Positions 28,022 to 37,544 are shown, counted from the first letter of the stretch. The stretch: DNA of 64,000 nucleotides from Candidatus Obscuribacter sp. (GCA_021772135.1 JADYXQ010000089.1:1-64000), one strand, 5' to 3'. Notes: generated from the letters alone by a model not told the origin. Translations and numbers: made by a program.

Positions 28022-28118
28022 GACCATAGTAAGAATTAAGGCAAACCTTAACCTGCAAATTCTTCAAGAAACGGCAAGTCAAGCACACTTTAACGCCCAA
28101 AATTTATACTCTATAGAT

Positions 28119-29474
28119 ATGACCTTTGAGTTTACAGCCGAGCAAGTATTAGAACTTGCGCCTGACTCTGCCGCGGCTAAAGCCGGGCGCGACTTGAGCA
28201 CGGCTGCCAAATGGAAAAACCTGGGCAAAAGCGGCGACAGCAATTCTATCTGGGGGCATTGTCAGGGTTCTGGTTCGTCGCCCTACCAAACTCGCGCCGA
28301 CTTGAGCGGGCCAGCCTTTAAGTGCAGCTGCCCGAGCCGCAAATTTCCTTGCAAGCACAGCCTCGCTTTAATTTTGCTGTACATTTCGCAAGGCTCGCTT
28401 TTTAGCGAAAGCGAGATACCCTCCTGGGTAGCAGAATGGTTAGCCACAAGAGCTATAACAGGTACAAGGCAAAAGCGCAAAGACGATGTTGATAAAACTT
28501 CCGAGCAATTAGAAGAACTACTGCAATCAAAAGACAAGCGCAAACGAGATCGGCTGAGCAAAGTGCAGGCTGGTATTGAAGAACTCGAACTATTTGTCAT
28601 CGACTTAATGCGTCAGGGGATAGGCTCGGTTAAAAAGCAACCTTTCACATTCTGGAAAAATCGGGCAGCTCGCCTGGTAGACGCTCAGGCCCCAGGTCTG
28701 GCCAGGCTGATCAGTGAATGTGGTGAAATTTGCGCCCGTACTCATGACTGGGAAAACGCTTTAATCGACAAACTATCCACCATCAATTTAATCTGCCGCA
28801 CTTTTCTCAAAATTGATCAACTTTCCCCCGAGCTAAAAGCAGACGTGCTCACGGCCATCGGTATCAATCAAAGCCAAGATGAGCTGCTTTCAGGTGCAGG
28901 AGAAAGCGTGCAAGACCTCTGGCTTGTGGTCGGTCAGTACAATTACACTCAAGACCGGCTAAGAGTGCAAAAAAGTTGGCTCTGGGGCAAGAAAGGTCAG
29001 TCGGCTCTGGTGCTCAGTTTTGCTCACGGTAACGCGCCATTTGACGTTATGCTGATTGCCGGGATTTTTTATCACGCCGAGTTAGTTTTTTATCAAGGAT
29101 CACTGAGACAGCGTGCTTTAATCAAAACGAAAAACAGCGAACCTGCCGTAGCCCCCTTTCTGGAGGGCAGCTCAGTGGACCGGGCTCTGACCAGCTATGC
29201 CGAAGCCTTAGCAAAAACCCCATGGCTTGATACCATGCCCATGCTCTTGCAAGAAGTGATACCACACAAATCGAGCGATGGAAAATGGTGGCTAATCGAC
29301 GACAATAAATCTGCACTGCCACTCATTGCTCGTGAAGAAATCGGTTGGCAATTAACAAGCTATTCGGGTGGTCAACCCTTATCACTCTTTGGCGAGTGGG
29401 ACGGTACGACGCTCAAGCCCCTGTCAGCTTTAAAAGACGGCAGCTATTTAAAATTGCAGACGGTGGAAGTCTGA
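28119..29474 (+). CDS. SWIM zinc-finger protein
   Basis: This 451-residue protein carries a SWIM finger C-x-C-x7-C-x-H near residues 70-81 (F-K-C-S-C-P-S-R-K-F-P-C-K-H). The SWIM motif binds zinc and is linked to nucleic-acid or protein binding. The remaining 350 residues are helical then mixed, with no domain I recognise. It is the first gene of a five-gene overlapping cluster: its TGA overlaps the next ATG at 29474. SWIM, DUF5691, AAA+, DUF5682 and VWA genes are known to occur together in many bacteria; the function is unestablished. Confidence 0.87.
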   Translation: MTFEFTAEQVLELAPDSAAAKAGRDLSTAAKWKNLGKSGDSNSIWGHCQGSGSSPYQTRADLSGPAFKCSCPSRKFPCKHSLALILLYISQGSLFSESEIPSWVAEWLATRAITGTRQKRKDDVDKTSEQLEELLQSKDKRKRDRLSKVQAGIEELELFVIDLMRQGIGSVKKQPFTFWKNRAARLVDAQAPGLARLISECGEICARTHDWENALIDKLSTINLICRTFLKIDQLSPELKADVLTAIGINQSQDELLSGAGESVQDLWLVVGQYNYTQDRLRVQKSWLWGKKGQSALVLSFAHGNAPFDVMLIAGIFYHAELVFYQGSLRQRALIKTKNSEPAVAPFLEGSSVDRALTSYAEALAKTPWLDTMPMLLQEVIPHKSSDGKWWLIDDNKSALPLIAREEIGWQLTSYSGGQPLSLFGEWDGTTLKPLSALKDGSYLKLQTVEV

Positions 29475-31093
29475 TGAGACAGGCAAAGAATCCTTTTCAT
29501 GAATTAATCGAGACCGCTATTCTCGGTACCGATAGAAAACCGCTCAACGTCATACTTTCAGGCGGCGACCTTGGCAACACTATAGCCGACATCGGCCGGC
29601 AAGAGTTGCCTTCAGAACGTTTATTGATTGACCAACTGACGGCCATCAGCATCGCAAAAAAAGCAGGACTTATCCCCGGCAGCTTTACCTGCGCGCCACC
29701 AGTCTGCCCAGCTGAAATCAAAGCAAAAGTAAGCGAATGCTCGCTTTCGCTTCTCATTCAAGTATTGACTTTAGAAGCTAAGGGCAGCGAACTCAAACAT
29801 TTTAAAATCATCTCTGAATGGCTTGAGCTGTGTAACACGGCGCAGCAAAGACTACCGGAAGAATTTGTGCCCCGCCTTTTAGACTGGGGTAGAACTCTCA
29901 CCGAGATGCATCAACTAATAGGCATTTGTTGTGGTCAGCATTTTGATTGGCTGCTGAGCCTGAACGAAGAATGGCGGGCAGCATATATTAGTAAACAAAA
30001 TATCGACAAAGAAAATTTGATTGAGACTTTTGAGACAGGCGAACAAAAAGAAAGGCTGATGGCTTTTAGTGCCATTCGAAATACCTGGCCTGATGAGGGT
30101 CTCAGCCTACTGGCCCTATCTTTTGAAAAAGAATCATTCGAAAATAAAGTGGCTTTTCTTAAAATACTGAGCAAGACGCTACACTCCAATGACGAAGGTT
30201 TTCTGGAAAGCACTCTCAAAGATCGTCGCAAAGAAGTGAGGGCCCAGGCCGCCAACGCCCTCAGTGCATTGCCCAATTCAAAGTTGCAAATGCGCATGAT
30301 TGAGCGGGCAGATCGCTTTCTTACTTATAAGCAAAACAAAATTATAGTCACCTTGCCCGAAGAATTAGATGATGAGATGCTGCGCGACGGCATAGTGGAA
30401 AATTCTCCAATTTATTTTGACTCGCGTCTGGGCACAAAGGCCAACTGGCTTTGCCAGATACTCAGCCTGGTGCCGCCGTCTCACTTTGAGCAAAAATTCA
30501 ACTTAAGTGCTAAGGCACTGCTTGAAGCAGCTCTGGCCAATAGCGAATGGTCACTTGCCTTATCGCTGGCACTGATGGCAGCTGCGGCAAAATTTGGCGG
30601 GGCAATGCAGCAAGCATTACTGCAAAGCGAAGATTTGAATATTACTGATTCGCAAGCAGGTCTATTGCTGCTTAAAGCTTTACCGCAAGCAACTCTGGAA
30701 AACCTGATTTTACAAAAGCTGCCTACATGGTCGCAAGCGCGCACTATATCAAAAGCAGCGCCAAGACTAGATTTATGGTACTACCTTGAACAGGTCGATT
30801 TTAACTGGAGCGAACATTTCACTGGCGAAATCATGAAATTCATTATCAAGGAAAGCCGTGAGAAAGTGCCGGTATTCGGCCACACTTTTTACAGCAATGC
30901 CAGCAACTTTGCCCTGCGTATGCACATCGTCGCCGGCGAACTAACCGATCAAATCAATGTCGATGCCGACACTGCCGACATTTATCGCCGCAATGCACTT
31001 GAGCGGATGACTGACACCGTCAAGCTGCGCTATGAAATCTTTCAATCTTTCAATACCGTCAACCACAATGAACAAAAGGGGCCCATGCCATGA
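29474..31093 (+). CDS. DUF5691-type protein
   Basis: This protein is about 539 residues, all-alpha, and HEAT-like in appearance. It begins R-Q-A-K-N-P-F-H-E-L-I-E-T-A-I-L-G-T-D-R, typical of DUF5691 starts. The ATG at 29474 overlaps the previous stop (TGATG), which decides the start against longer in-frame options. A repeat-like stretch near residues 190-280 (K-D-R-R-K-E-V-R-A-Q-A-A-N-A-L) looks like HEAT helices. It overlaps the MoxR gene by 4 bases. The domain assignment rests on position in the cluster and opening motif. Confidence 0.75.
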   Translation: MRQAKNPFHELIETAILGTDRKPLNVILSGGDLGNTIADIGRQELPSERLLIDQLTAISIAKKAGLIPGSFTCAPPVCPAEIKAKVSECSLSLLIQVLTLEAKGSELKHFKIISEWLELCNTAQQRLPEEFVPRLLDWGRTLTEMHQLIGICCGQHFDWLLSLNEEWRAAYISKQNIDKENLIETFETGEQKERLMAFSAIRNTWPDEGLSLLALSFEKESFENKVAFLKILSKTLHSNDEGFLESTLKDRRKEVRAQAANALSALPNSKLQMRMIERADRFLTYKQNKIIVTLPEELDDEMLRDGIVENSPIYFDSRLGTKANWLCQILSLVPPSHFEQKFNLSAKALLEAALANSEWSLALSLALMAAAAKFGGAMQQALLQSEDLNITDSQAGLLLLKALPQATLENLILQKLPTWSQARTISKAAPRLDLWYYLEQVDFNWSEHFTGEIMKFIIKESREKVPVFGHTFYSNASNFALRMHIVAGELTDQINVDADTADIYRRNALERMTDTVKLRYEIFQSFNTVNHNEQKGPMP

Positions 31094-32181
31094 CCGAAAT
31101 TCTCGCTCAAGTATTGCGCGAACACGCAGAGTCGCAATACGCAGAAGAGCTGTCTGTGCTTTCAGAGATAGATAAGAAACAGAAGCCACCAAGCTGGAAA
31201 TTGTCACCATGGGCGGTGATGCAATATTTGATGGGCGGTAAACTGGACAACGGTTTTGAAATCACGCCTAAATATATAGGCAACAAACGCATTATCGAAA
31301 TCGCCATCGCCACTCTGACCACAGATAGAGCGCTATTGCTTCTAGGAGTGCCTGGCACGGCTAAAACCTGGGTATCGGAACATCTGGCGGCAGCCATCAG
31401 TTTAGATTCGACCCTGCTGGTGCAGGGCACGGCCGGCATGGCCGAAGAGCAAATTCGCTATGGCTGGAATTATGCCAGGCTGATTGCCGACGGCCCATCT
31501 ATTAACGCTCTGGTATCAAGCCCGGTGATGCAAGCAATGCGCCACGGCAAAATCGCCCGCATTGAAGAATTGACTCGCATTCCTGCCGACGTGCAAGACT
31601 CGCTAATCACTATTTTGTCTGAAAAAACCTTGCCCATACCTGAACTGGGTGACGAAGTGCAGGCGGTCAAAGGCTTCAACGTCATTGCCACAGCCAACGA
31701 TCGTGACAAAGGTGTCAATGATCTTTCCAGCGCCCTTAAAAGAAGATTCAACACTGTTGTCTTACCGGTGCCTGCCAGCATTGAAGAAGAAGTAGATATA
31801 GTCTCCCGGCGTACAGAAGCCCTGGGCAGGGCACTGGAACTACCGGCAGAACCTCCTGCTCTGGAAGAAATCAGAAGAGTGGTGACTATATTTAGAGAAC
31901 TGCGCAACGGCATGACCCTTGACGGTAAAAACAAACTCAAGTCACCGAGCGGAAGCTTGAGCACTGCTGAAGCAATTTCAGTAATCAACAATGGCCTGGC
32001 CTTGGCCGGTCACTTTGGCGACGGCGTAATTAAAGCTGAAGATCTGGCAGCGAGCATCATTGGTGCTGTGGTTAAAGATCCGGTGCAAGATGCAGTGGTC
32101 TTTAGAGAATATCTCGAGACTGTAGTGAAAGAACGGGAAGGCTGGAAAGATTTTTACCGTGCACTGCGCAATATTTCCTAA
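31090..32181 (+). CDS. MoxR-type AAA+ ATPase
   Basis: This 363-residue AAA+ protein has Walker A L-L-G-V-P-G-T-A-K-T near residue 77-86, a Walker B-like stretch A-R-I-E-E-L-T-R-I-P, sensor 1 I-A-T-A-N-D-R-D-K-G, and the arginine-finger region L-K-R-R-F-N-T-V. MoxR ATPases act as chaperones that insert cofactors or remodel partners, typically with a VWA protein; a VWA gene is two genes downstream. It overlaps DUF5691 by 4 bases, and the next ATG follows its TAA directly. Confidence 0.9.
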   Translation: MTEILAQVLREHAESQYAEELSVLSEIDKKQKPPSWKLSPWAVMQYLMGGKLDNGFEITPKYIGNKRIIEIAIATLTTDRALLLLGVPGTAKTWVSEHLAAAISLDSTLLVQGTAGMAEEQIRYGWNYARLIADGPSINALVSSPVMQAMRHGKIARIEELTRIPADVQDSLITILSEKTLPIPELGDEVQAVKGFNVIATANDRDKGVNDLSSALKRRFNTVVLPVPASIEEEVDIVSRRTEALGRALELPAEPPALEEIRRVVTIFRELRNGMTLDGKNKLKSPSGSLSTAEAISVINNGLALAGHFGDGVIKAEDLAASIIGAVVKDPVQDAVVFREYLETVVKEREGWKDFYRALRNIS

Positions 32182-34704
32182 ATGACTGAAACAAAGATCT
32201 TCGGCATCAGGCATCACGGGCCTGGATCGGCTCACAGTCTTGTGGCGGCCCTGCACCGTTTTAAGCCCGACTGCGTGTTAATTGAAGGCCCACCGGAAGG
32301 CAACAACATTTTGCCGCTCGTAGCGGAAGCAGGTATGACACCACCCGTGGCACTGCTGGTTTACGCTCAAGATAATCCCAGGCAGGCCAGTTATTATCCT
32401 TTTGCCGAATTCTCTCCTGAATGGCAGGCGATTAAATATGCCCTCTCCAGCGGCATCACCTGCCGCTTTATGGATTTACCGCAAAGTAACTGGTTGGCTC
32501 TGAACACCGCTAAATTGAAAAAGATGCAAGCCACCGGTGTGGTTACTCCGGCACAATCGCAAGACTTTGAGTTAAGGTCAGCCCCTGCACTTCTTGAACA
32601 AGATGCAGAACAAGAGCCAGTTCAAGACGAAATTCATGAACTGGTTCAAGAGCAAAACAATCAAGATTTGCTGGACCTGATTGAAGAAGAAAAACAAACG
32701 CAAATAGTGCAGCAGCGTCAGGAATTACGAGAAAGAATTAAAGCCGACCCTATCGGCACCCTGGCTGAAGCTGCCGGCTTTAGCGACGGCGAGCGCTGGT
32801 GGGAGCAAATCGTCGAGCAGCGCCACGCAGGCGACAGTGATTCTGTTTTCGACGCCATTGCCGAAGCCATGCAAGTGTTACGTCTGGAGCTGGCACTGGA
32901 AGAAGATCCGGATGCCCGGGCCAAAACTGCCAAACTGGAAGTTTCTGATGATGGCAGCGAACGAATTATCTTTGACGAAGACATAGTGATGGAGCCACTG
33001 CGCGAAGCTCACATGCGTCAGACCATGCGCGCCGCCGCAAAAGATTTCAGTAAAATAGCCGTGGTCTGTGGTGCCTGGCACACACCAGCGCTGCTAAAAA
33101 TGCCGCCGGCAAAAGAAGACGCTGCGCTCCTTAAAGGGCTCCCCAAGCAAAAAGCAGACGCTACCTGGATACCCTGGACCCATGGCCGTTTGTCTTTTAC
33201 CAGTGGTTATGGCGCCGGTGTGCATTCACCCGGCTGGTATCAACACATTTTCACCAATCGTGAAAACCCGGTTTTGACATGGCTCGTTAAAGTCGCCCAG
33301 CTATTACGCGAAGAAGATCTTGATGCCTCCTCGGCTCAGGTAATAGATACCTTAAGGTTGGTAGAAGCGCTTTCCGCAATGCGTAACCTGGCGCATCCCG
33401 GCCTTGACGATTTGAACGAAGCCATAATCACAGTGATGTGCCACGGCAATAACACACCTCTGGCCTTAATTCGCAAAAAGTTGATTGTTGGTGAGAGTCT
33501 CGGTCAAGTGCCTGAGAACACTCCCGGCACTCCCCTTGAGCGCGACCTCAATCAGCTACAAAGTAAATTGCGCCTGAAACCCGAAGCTAACTCGAGAATT
33601 CTCGAGTTAGATTTGCGCAAACCGATTGATTTAAATCGCAGCGAACTTTTAAATCGACTTTTGATTCTCGACATCGACTGGGCAGAAAAGCAATATATTC
33701 GCGGCAAGAGCGGCACATTCCATGAAAATTGGGATCTCGAATGGTATCCGGAACTGAGCATCAGACTAATTGAAGCAGGCATCTGGGGCCGCACCATAGA
33801 ACAAGCGGCAGCGGCCCGAGCGGCCGATGTGGCAGCGCGGACAAACAGTCTGGCCACACTTGTAGATTTGCTCGAAAAAATTCTAGAGGCCGACCTGCCT
33901 GATGCCTTAAATCAGGTGATGACTCGCATTAATAGTGAAGCGGCCATGGCCGGTGACGTTATCGAGCTGATGAAGGCAGTGCCGACGCTAGCACGGGTGG
34001 TGCGTTACGGTAATGTCAGAGGCACCGATATTGGTGCAGTCAAGTCAATTATCGATGGTCTCGTCACTCGTATTCTGGTGGGCCTGCCGACAGCCTGCCG
34101 CTCCCTGGATGACGAAGCCGCCGATTCGCTGCAGGCGCTAATTACCGAAGTTAATGCCGCATTACTTTTGCTCAATTCGGCCGCTGACCTCAAAGCCTAT
34201 CGCAGCGTACTTTTAAAGCTGGCCGAAGACTCGGCATTGCACGGCCAGATTGCCGGTAAAGCAACGAGACTTTTATTTGAAAGTCGCACCGTCGATGAAC
34301 TCGCCGCCGCCCGTTTGATGCAGTTTGCCCTTTCGCGAGGCTCAGAACCACTTTATGCCGGCAAATGGCTGGAAGGATTTTTATCTGGCAGCGCACTTGT
34401 GCTCATTCACGACAGCCGCCTCTGGCAACTACTAGACAGCTGGCTGCTCGGCCTCAATCAAGAAAGTTTTGCCGAGCTGCTGCCGCTGTTGCGCCGCACT
34501 TTCTCCACCTTTACCAGCCCTGAAAGGCGCCAAATAGGCGAAAGGGTGCGAGATACGCAACCTGTTGTCGGCGAAATATTGCCTACAGAAGAAATCGAAG
34601 AAAACCTCAATCTCGAGCGCATGCGCCCGCCACTGAATATGGTGCGCTTCTTGTTAGGCCTTGAGCCTTTGGCCTTGCTGCATGATGAAGGTTGTGCGCT
34701 ATGA
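32182..34704 (+). CDS. DUF5682-type protein
   Basis: This 840-residue protein starts T-E-T-K-I-F-G-I-R-H-H-G-P-G-S-A-H and continues with I-E-G-P-P-E-G, typical of DUF5682. These residues and a later V-V-C-G-A-W-H-T-P-A recall TraB/ChaN-like folds, but an enzymatic role is not shown. A Gln/Glu-rich insert near residues 135-185 separates the N-terminal elements from the rest. The C-terminal 400 residues are helical. It starts right after the MoxR stop and overlaps the VWA gene by 4 bases, so it is a core part of the MoxR-VWA cluster. Confidence 0.85.
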   Translation: MTETKIFGIRHHGPGSAHSLVAALHRFKPDCVLIEGPPEGNNILPLVAEAGMTPPVALLVYAQDNPRQASYYPFAEFSPEWQAIKYALSSGITCRFMDLPQSNWLALNTAKLKKMQATGVVTPAQSQDFELRSAPALLEQDAEQEPVQDEIHELVQEQNNQDLLDLIEEEKQTQIVQQRQELRERIKADPIGTLAEAAGFSDGERWWEQIVEQRHAGDSDSVFDAIAEAMQVLRLELALEEDPDARAKTAKLEVSDDGSERIIFDEDIVMEPLREAHMRQTMRAAAKDFSKIAVVCGAWHTPALLKMPPAKEDAALLKGLPKQKADATWIPWTHGRLSFTSGYGAGVHSPGWYQHIFTNRENPVLTWLVKVAQLLREEDLDASSAQVIDTLRLVEALSAMRNLAHPGLDDLNEAIITVMCHGNNTPLALIRKKLIVGESLGQVPENTPGTPLERDLNQLQSKLRLKPEANSRILELDLRKPIDLNRSELLNRLLILDIDWAEKQYIRGKSGTFHENWDLEWYPELSIRLIEAGIWGRTIEQAAAARAADVAARTNSLATLVDLLEKILEADLPDALNQVMTRINSEAAMAGDVIELMKAVPTLARVVRYGNVRGTDIGAVKSIIDGLVTRILVGLPTACRSLDDEAADSLQALITEVNAALLLLNSAADLKAYRSVLLKLAEDSALHGQIAGKATRLLFESRTVDELAAARLMQFALSRGSEPLYAGKWLEGFLSGSALVLIHDSRLWQLLDSWLLGLNQESFAELLPLLRRTFSTFTSPERRQIGERVRDTQPVVGEILPTEEIEENLNLERMRPPLNMVRFLLGLEPLALLHDEGCAL

Positions 34705-35882
34705 GCGACCAGGCACAACTAGAAGAAAGGCTGCGAAGATGGCGTCTATTGCTAGGCAGCCAGGACCGCGAAGGAATGCAGCACACCCTGGCTGGTGAAG
34801 ACGCAGCTATTGATGCCACCCTATCAGCGCTCTATAATCCGCGTGAAGATGACGGCGGCGAACGCGGTGCCGACCTGGGTGGATCCAGCCCAAAAGTAGC
34901 GCGCTGGTTGGGGGATATTCGCAAATATTTCCCAACATCGGTTGTCACCATCATGCAAAAAGACGCCCTCGAAAAGCTCAATTTAAAACGCATGCTGCTT
35001 GAGCCCGAGCTTTTGTCATCTATGGTGCCTGACGTCAATTTGGTCGCCACACTGGCTGCTCTGGGCTCGGCTATGCCCAATAAAACCAAGGAGACGGCGC
35101 GCATGGTGGTGCGGCAAGTGGTCGACCAACTGATGGCCCGCCTGGCCAATCCTACGCGGCAGTCAATTATGGGTGCACTTAATCGCTCCATGAAAAATTT
35201 CCGCCCCAGGCATAATGAAATTAACTGGGCGCGTACCATCCAGATTAATCTCAAGCACTACCAACCAAATTTAAAAACGATCATTCCACAGAGATTGGTC
35301 GGCTATGGCCACAAACGCTCAAGCCTCAAAGATGTGATTTTGCTGGTTGATCAAAGCGGCTCGATGGCCACTTCAGTTGTCTATTCAAGTATCTTTGCCG
35401 CCGTGCTGGCATCGCTACCCTCGCTCTCTACGCGAATGGTTGTCTTTGATACATCGGTGGTTGACCTAACAGAAAAACTTGCCGACCCGGTAGAAGTTAT
35501 TTTCGGCACGCAGTTGGGCGGTGGCACCGATATCAATCGAGCTATGGCATACGCACAGACTCTTGTGCGCCGGCCAACAGACACAGTACTGATTTTAATC
35601 AGCGATTTGTTCGAAGGCGGAAATGCCCAAGAGATGTTGAAGCGAGTCTACACTCTGGTGAACACCGGGGTAAAAGTGGTGGCACTGCTGGCACTGAGCG
35701 ACCAGGGCGCACCGGCCTTCGATCACCGACACGCCGCCCAATTTTGCGAAATGGGCATCCCGGCTTTTGCCTGCACCCCTGATAAATTTCCTGAGCTCAT
35801 GGCTGTGGCAATCAATAAGGGGGATGTGTCGGCCTGGGCCGCCGGTGAAGGTATAGTCACTGCCCGTGGTGAAAAAAAATGA
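34701..35882 (+). CDS. VWA-domain protein, MoxR partner
   Basis: This 393-residue protein has a C-terminal von Willebrand A domain starting near residue 210. The MIDAS motif D-Q-S-G-S lies in I-L-L-V-D-Q-S-G-S, the Thr in G-G-G-T-D-I-N, and the Asp in L-I-S-D-L-F-E-G-G, so metal binding is expected. The N-terminal half is helical. The ATG at 34701 overlaps the DUF5682 TGA (ATGA); a TTG nine bases earlier is less likely. In MoxR systems the VWA protein is the adaptor or target. The stop at 35880 overlaps the ATG of a 50-codon ORF. Confidence 0.9.
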   Translation: MSDQAQLEERLRRWRLLLGSQDREGMQHTLAGEDAAIDATLSALYNPREDDGGERGADLGGSSPKVARWLGDIRKYFPTSVVTIMQKDALEKLNLKRMLLEPELLSSMVPDVNLVATLAALGSAMPNKTKETARMVVRQVVDQLMARLANPTRQSIMGALNRSMKNFRPRHNEINWARTIQINLKHYQPNLKTIIPQRLVGYGHKRSSLKDVILLVDQSGSMATSVVYSSIFAAVLASLPSLSTRMVVFDTSVVDLTEKLADPVEVIFGTQLGGGTDINRAMAYAQTLVRRPTDTVLILISDLFEGGNAQEMLKRVYTLVNTGVKVVALLALSDQGAPAFDHRHAAQFCEMGIPAFACTPDKFPELMAVAINKGDVSAWAAGEGIVTARGEKK

Positions 35883-36031
35883 TAGCTGATTTTGGCAAGG
35901 TTTCTCTCAATCAATTAATTGTTCGCTCTATGGCCACAGCAGTAATTACAAGCATACTGCCTGGCGCAAATCTTGCCGCGCTGGCTGAAGAACACCAATT
36001 AGCCACTTCAAGCAGTGTCTATCTCAGGTAG
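35879..36031 (+). CDS. possible small sixth gene of the MoxR-VWA cluster (50 residues)
   Basis: An ATG at 35879 overlaps the VWA stop in the same ATGA arrangement seen within the cluster. The 50-residue product begins M-I-A-D-F-G-K-V-S-L-N-Q-L-I-V and has an Ala/Ile/Leu-rich middle and a polar end. No family recognised. It could be a genuine small protein or the remnant of a longer gene truncated at the junction with the lower-GC patch that follows. Confidence 0.4.
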   Translation: MIADFGKVSLNQLIVRSMATAVITSILPGANLAALAEEHQLATSSSVYLR

Positions 36032-36047
36032 CCAGGCAGAGAATTCC

Positions 36048-36386
36048 ATGGATATTAGCTTCTGCACGGAAGCACTTGAGGTTGCTCTCGCGCAGGGCAA
36101 CCAGACGGTGTCGTATGTGGTATCAATGACGCATTTGTCGTTTGATACGAAAGTGCATATGCTAAATAGAAATGTACAAGACTTTAAATCCGGAAAGGAA
36201 AATGACCTTGTAGATGTGAACAATAATTTGCATACATTTAGTCCGCTAATAAATTTTTCCATAAATTTGAAGGTTGGCATGCTTAACATAAAGGGCAGCC
36301 AATCCTTAAAGAATGAAACTGTCGCTGCCGACCACGGACCAAACATTCAAACTGTCGTTGAAAAAAGGCTGGTCTATTCCAGCTGA
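36048..36386 (+). CDS. hypothetical protein, about 112 residues
   Basis: An open frame from the ATG at 36048 gives M-D-I-S-F-C-T-E-A-L-E-V-A-L-A-Q-G-N with no recognisable domain, signal or membrane segment. A GTG at 36015 would add 11 residues. There is no good ribosome site. The region is more A/T-rich than its surroundings and a competing minus-strand ORF of similar length exists, so coding status is uncertain. It could be cargo of the same insertion that carries the toxin-antitoxin pair. Confidence 0.35.
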   Translation: MDISFCTEALEVALAQGNQTVSYVVSMTHLSFDTKVHMLNRNVQDFKSGKENDLVDVNNNLHTFSPLINFSINLKVGMLNIKGSQSLKNETVAADHGPNIQTVVEKRLVYSS

Positions 36387-36554
36387 AATCCCTGGGATAT
36401 CAAGTGGCAAATTTAAACTGTCGCAACCGCGGCAAAAAGCTTGACGCCAGGCACAAAGTCCCAGTTAAGCAGACAGTGTTTTTAGAGCTGTTGCTGCGGC
36501 AACGCAAAATCGGCCTAAACTCTGGGAACACCTCAGCTTTAGAATATCGCATAC

Positions 36555-36590
36555 TTGACAGCACGCACTGTACGTACTAAGGTAAGTACA
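36555..36590 (+). promoter_or_regulatory. promoter and imperfect palindrome before the toxin-antitoxin pair
   Basis: TTGACA at 36555-36560 and TAAGGT at 36578-36583 are 17 bases apart. The 22-base stretch 36569-36590, TGTACGTACTAAGGTAAGTACA, is an imperfect palindrome that covers the -10. Antitoxins of the AbrB/PrlF type repress their own promoter, so this is a good operator candidate. Confidence 0.6.
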
Positions 36591-36615
36591 AGGCCTTTCT
36601 ATTTGGAAAACAACT

Positions 36616-36942
36616 ATGAGTTATAACGGTAAAATCAGCACCACAGGTAACTCCGAAGCTATTCGTTTGGACAAGAATTTGTTTAAACAACATCCAGAAT
36701 TTAGACAGCAAGCTAATGTTAGAGCCGATGTAATAGGACCAGGAGTTATGCTACTTAAAGTTGTAGATAATGAAGAACTAGAATCAATAGAAGATCCGAT
36801 GGTTAGTGCCTTTCTAGCATTCATCGAAAAAGATGCTTGCCAAAACGCTGCTAATTTGACACCTGTCTCTGCCGCACAAATGGTGCATATCGACACTCTC
36901 ACGGCCGGTGTAGTGGTTGCTGCTGGCGATGACCTGGGTTAA
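36616..36942 (+). CDS. PrlF-type antitoxin (AbrB-like)
   Basis: This 108-residue protein begins S-Y-N-G-K-I-S-T-T-G-N-S-E-A-I-R-L-D-K, the swapped-hairpin AbrB start that binds DNA as a dimer. The rest (residues 50-108) would contact the toxin. It sits 9 bases before a clear YhaV toxin gene, the standard antitoxin-first order. The AbrB fold, length and position all fit PrlF/SohA. GGAA lies about 7 bases upstream of the ATG. An operator-like palindrome covers its promoter. Confidence 0.82.
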   Translation: MSYNGKISTTGNSEAIRLDKNLFKQHPEFRQQANVRADVIGPGVMLLKVVDNEELESIEDPMVSAFLAFIEKDACQNAANLTPVSAAQMVHIDTLTAGVVVAAGDDLG

Positions 36943-36951
36943 CTCCAGCCG

Positions 36952-37401
36952 ATGGAAGTTAACGGCTGGAAATTGCTTCAGTACAAACTTTTTACAGATC
37001 AGCTCAATCAGCTAATTTCTGAAGTGGAAGCAATAAAGCTTTCACAACCGGACAAGGTCGCCGACCATCCGAAGACCAAACGACTGGTCCGAATTAAAAA
37101 GCTTATGATTGAAGAAATTCCAGCTGACCCCGCAAGTTCACAGTGGAATCAAGGCAACACGCTTGGGCGAGAGTTTCGAGGCTGGAAAAGAGCAAAATTT
37201 GGTCAGAACCGCTTCAGATTGTTTTTCCGCTATGACGAGGCTAGAACTGTAATTATTTTCGCTTGGGTGAATGATGAGAACACATTACGAAAAGAAGGCG
37301 ACAAAAACGATCCATATGCGATCTTCGCAAAAAATTTGAGAAACGGAAACCCGCCAGATGATTTAGATGAGCTATTGAAACTTTGCGTTGCCACACAATA
37401 A
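36952..37401 (+). CDS. yhaV: YhaV-type ribonuclease toxin
   Basis: This 149-residue protein matches YhaV along its full length: N-G-W-K-L-L-Q-Y-K-L-F, then K-T-K-R-L-V-R-I-K-K-L, L-G-R-E-F-R-G-W-K-R-A-K-F-G, R-F-R-L-F-F-R-Y-D and A-W-V-N-D-E-N-T-L-R. YhaV is an RNase of the RelE/ParE-like class that cleaves mRNA when freed from PrlF. Basic residues of the central RKKF-type region are intact, so the toxin looks functional. It has an in-frame start 9 bases after the antitoxin stop. Confidence 0.9.
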   Translation: MEVNGWKLLQYKLFTDQLNQLISEVEAIKLSQPDKVADHPKTKRLVRIKKLMIEEIPADPASSQWNQGNTLGREFRGWKRAKFGQNRFRLFFRYDEARTVIIFAWVNDENTLRKEGDKNDPYAIFAKNLRNGNPPDDLDELLKLCVATQ

Positions 37402-37544
37402 GTCGTTGACTGTCGCTGATAATCAATGCCACTTCATGTGCTGCGCACGCTGCTAAACTTTGCCGCCTCAGAACGCTGGTGCCGGCAACTGGGCTCCTCT
37501 CGAAGGCTCCACCTAGCACTCCCGCCAAGCCAGCTGACCCCAAG

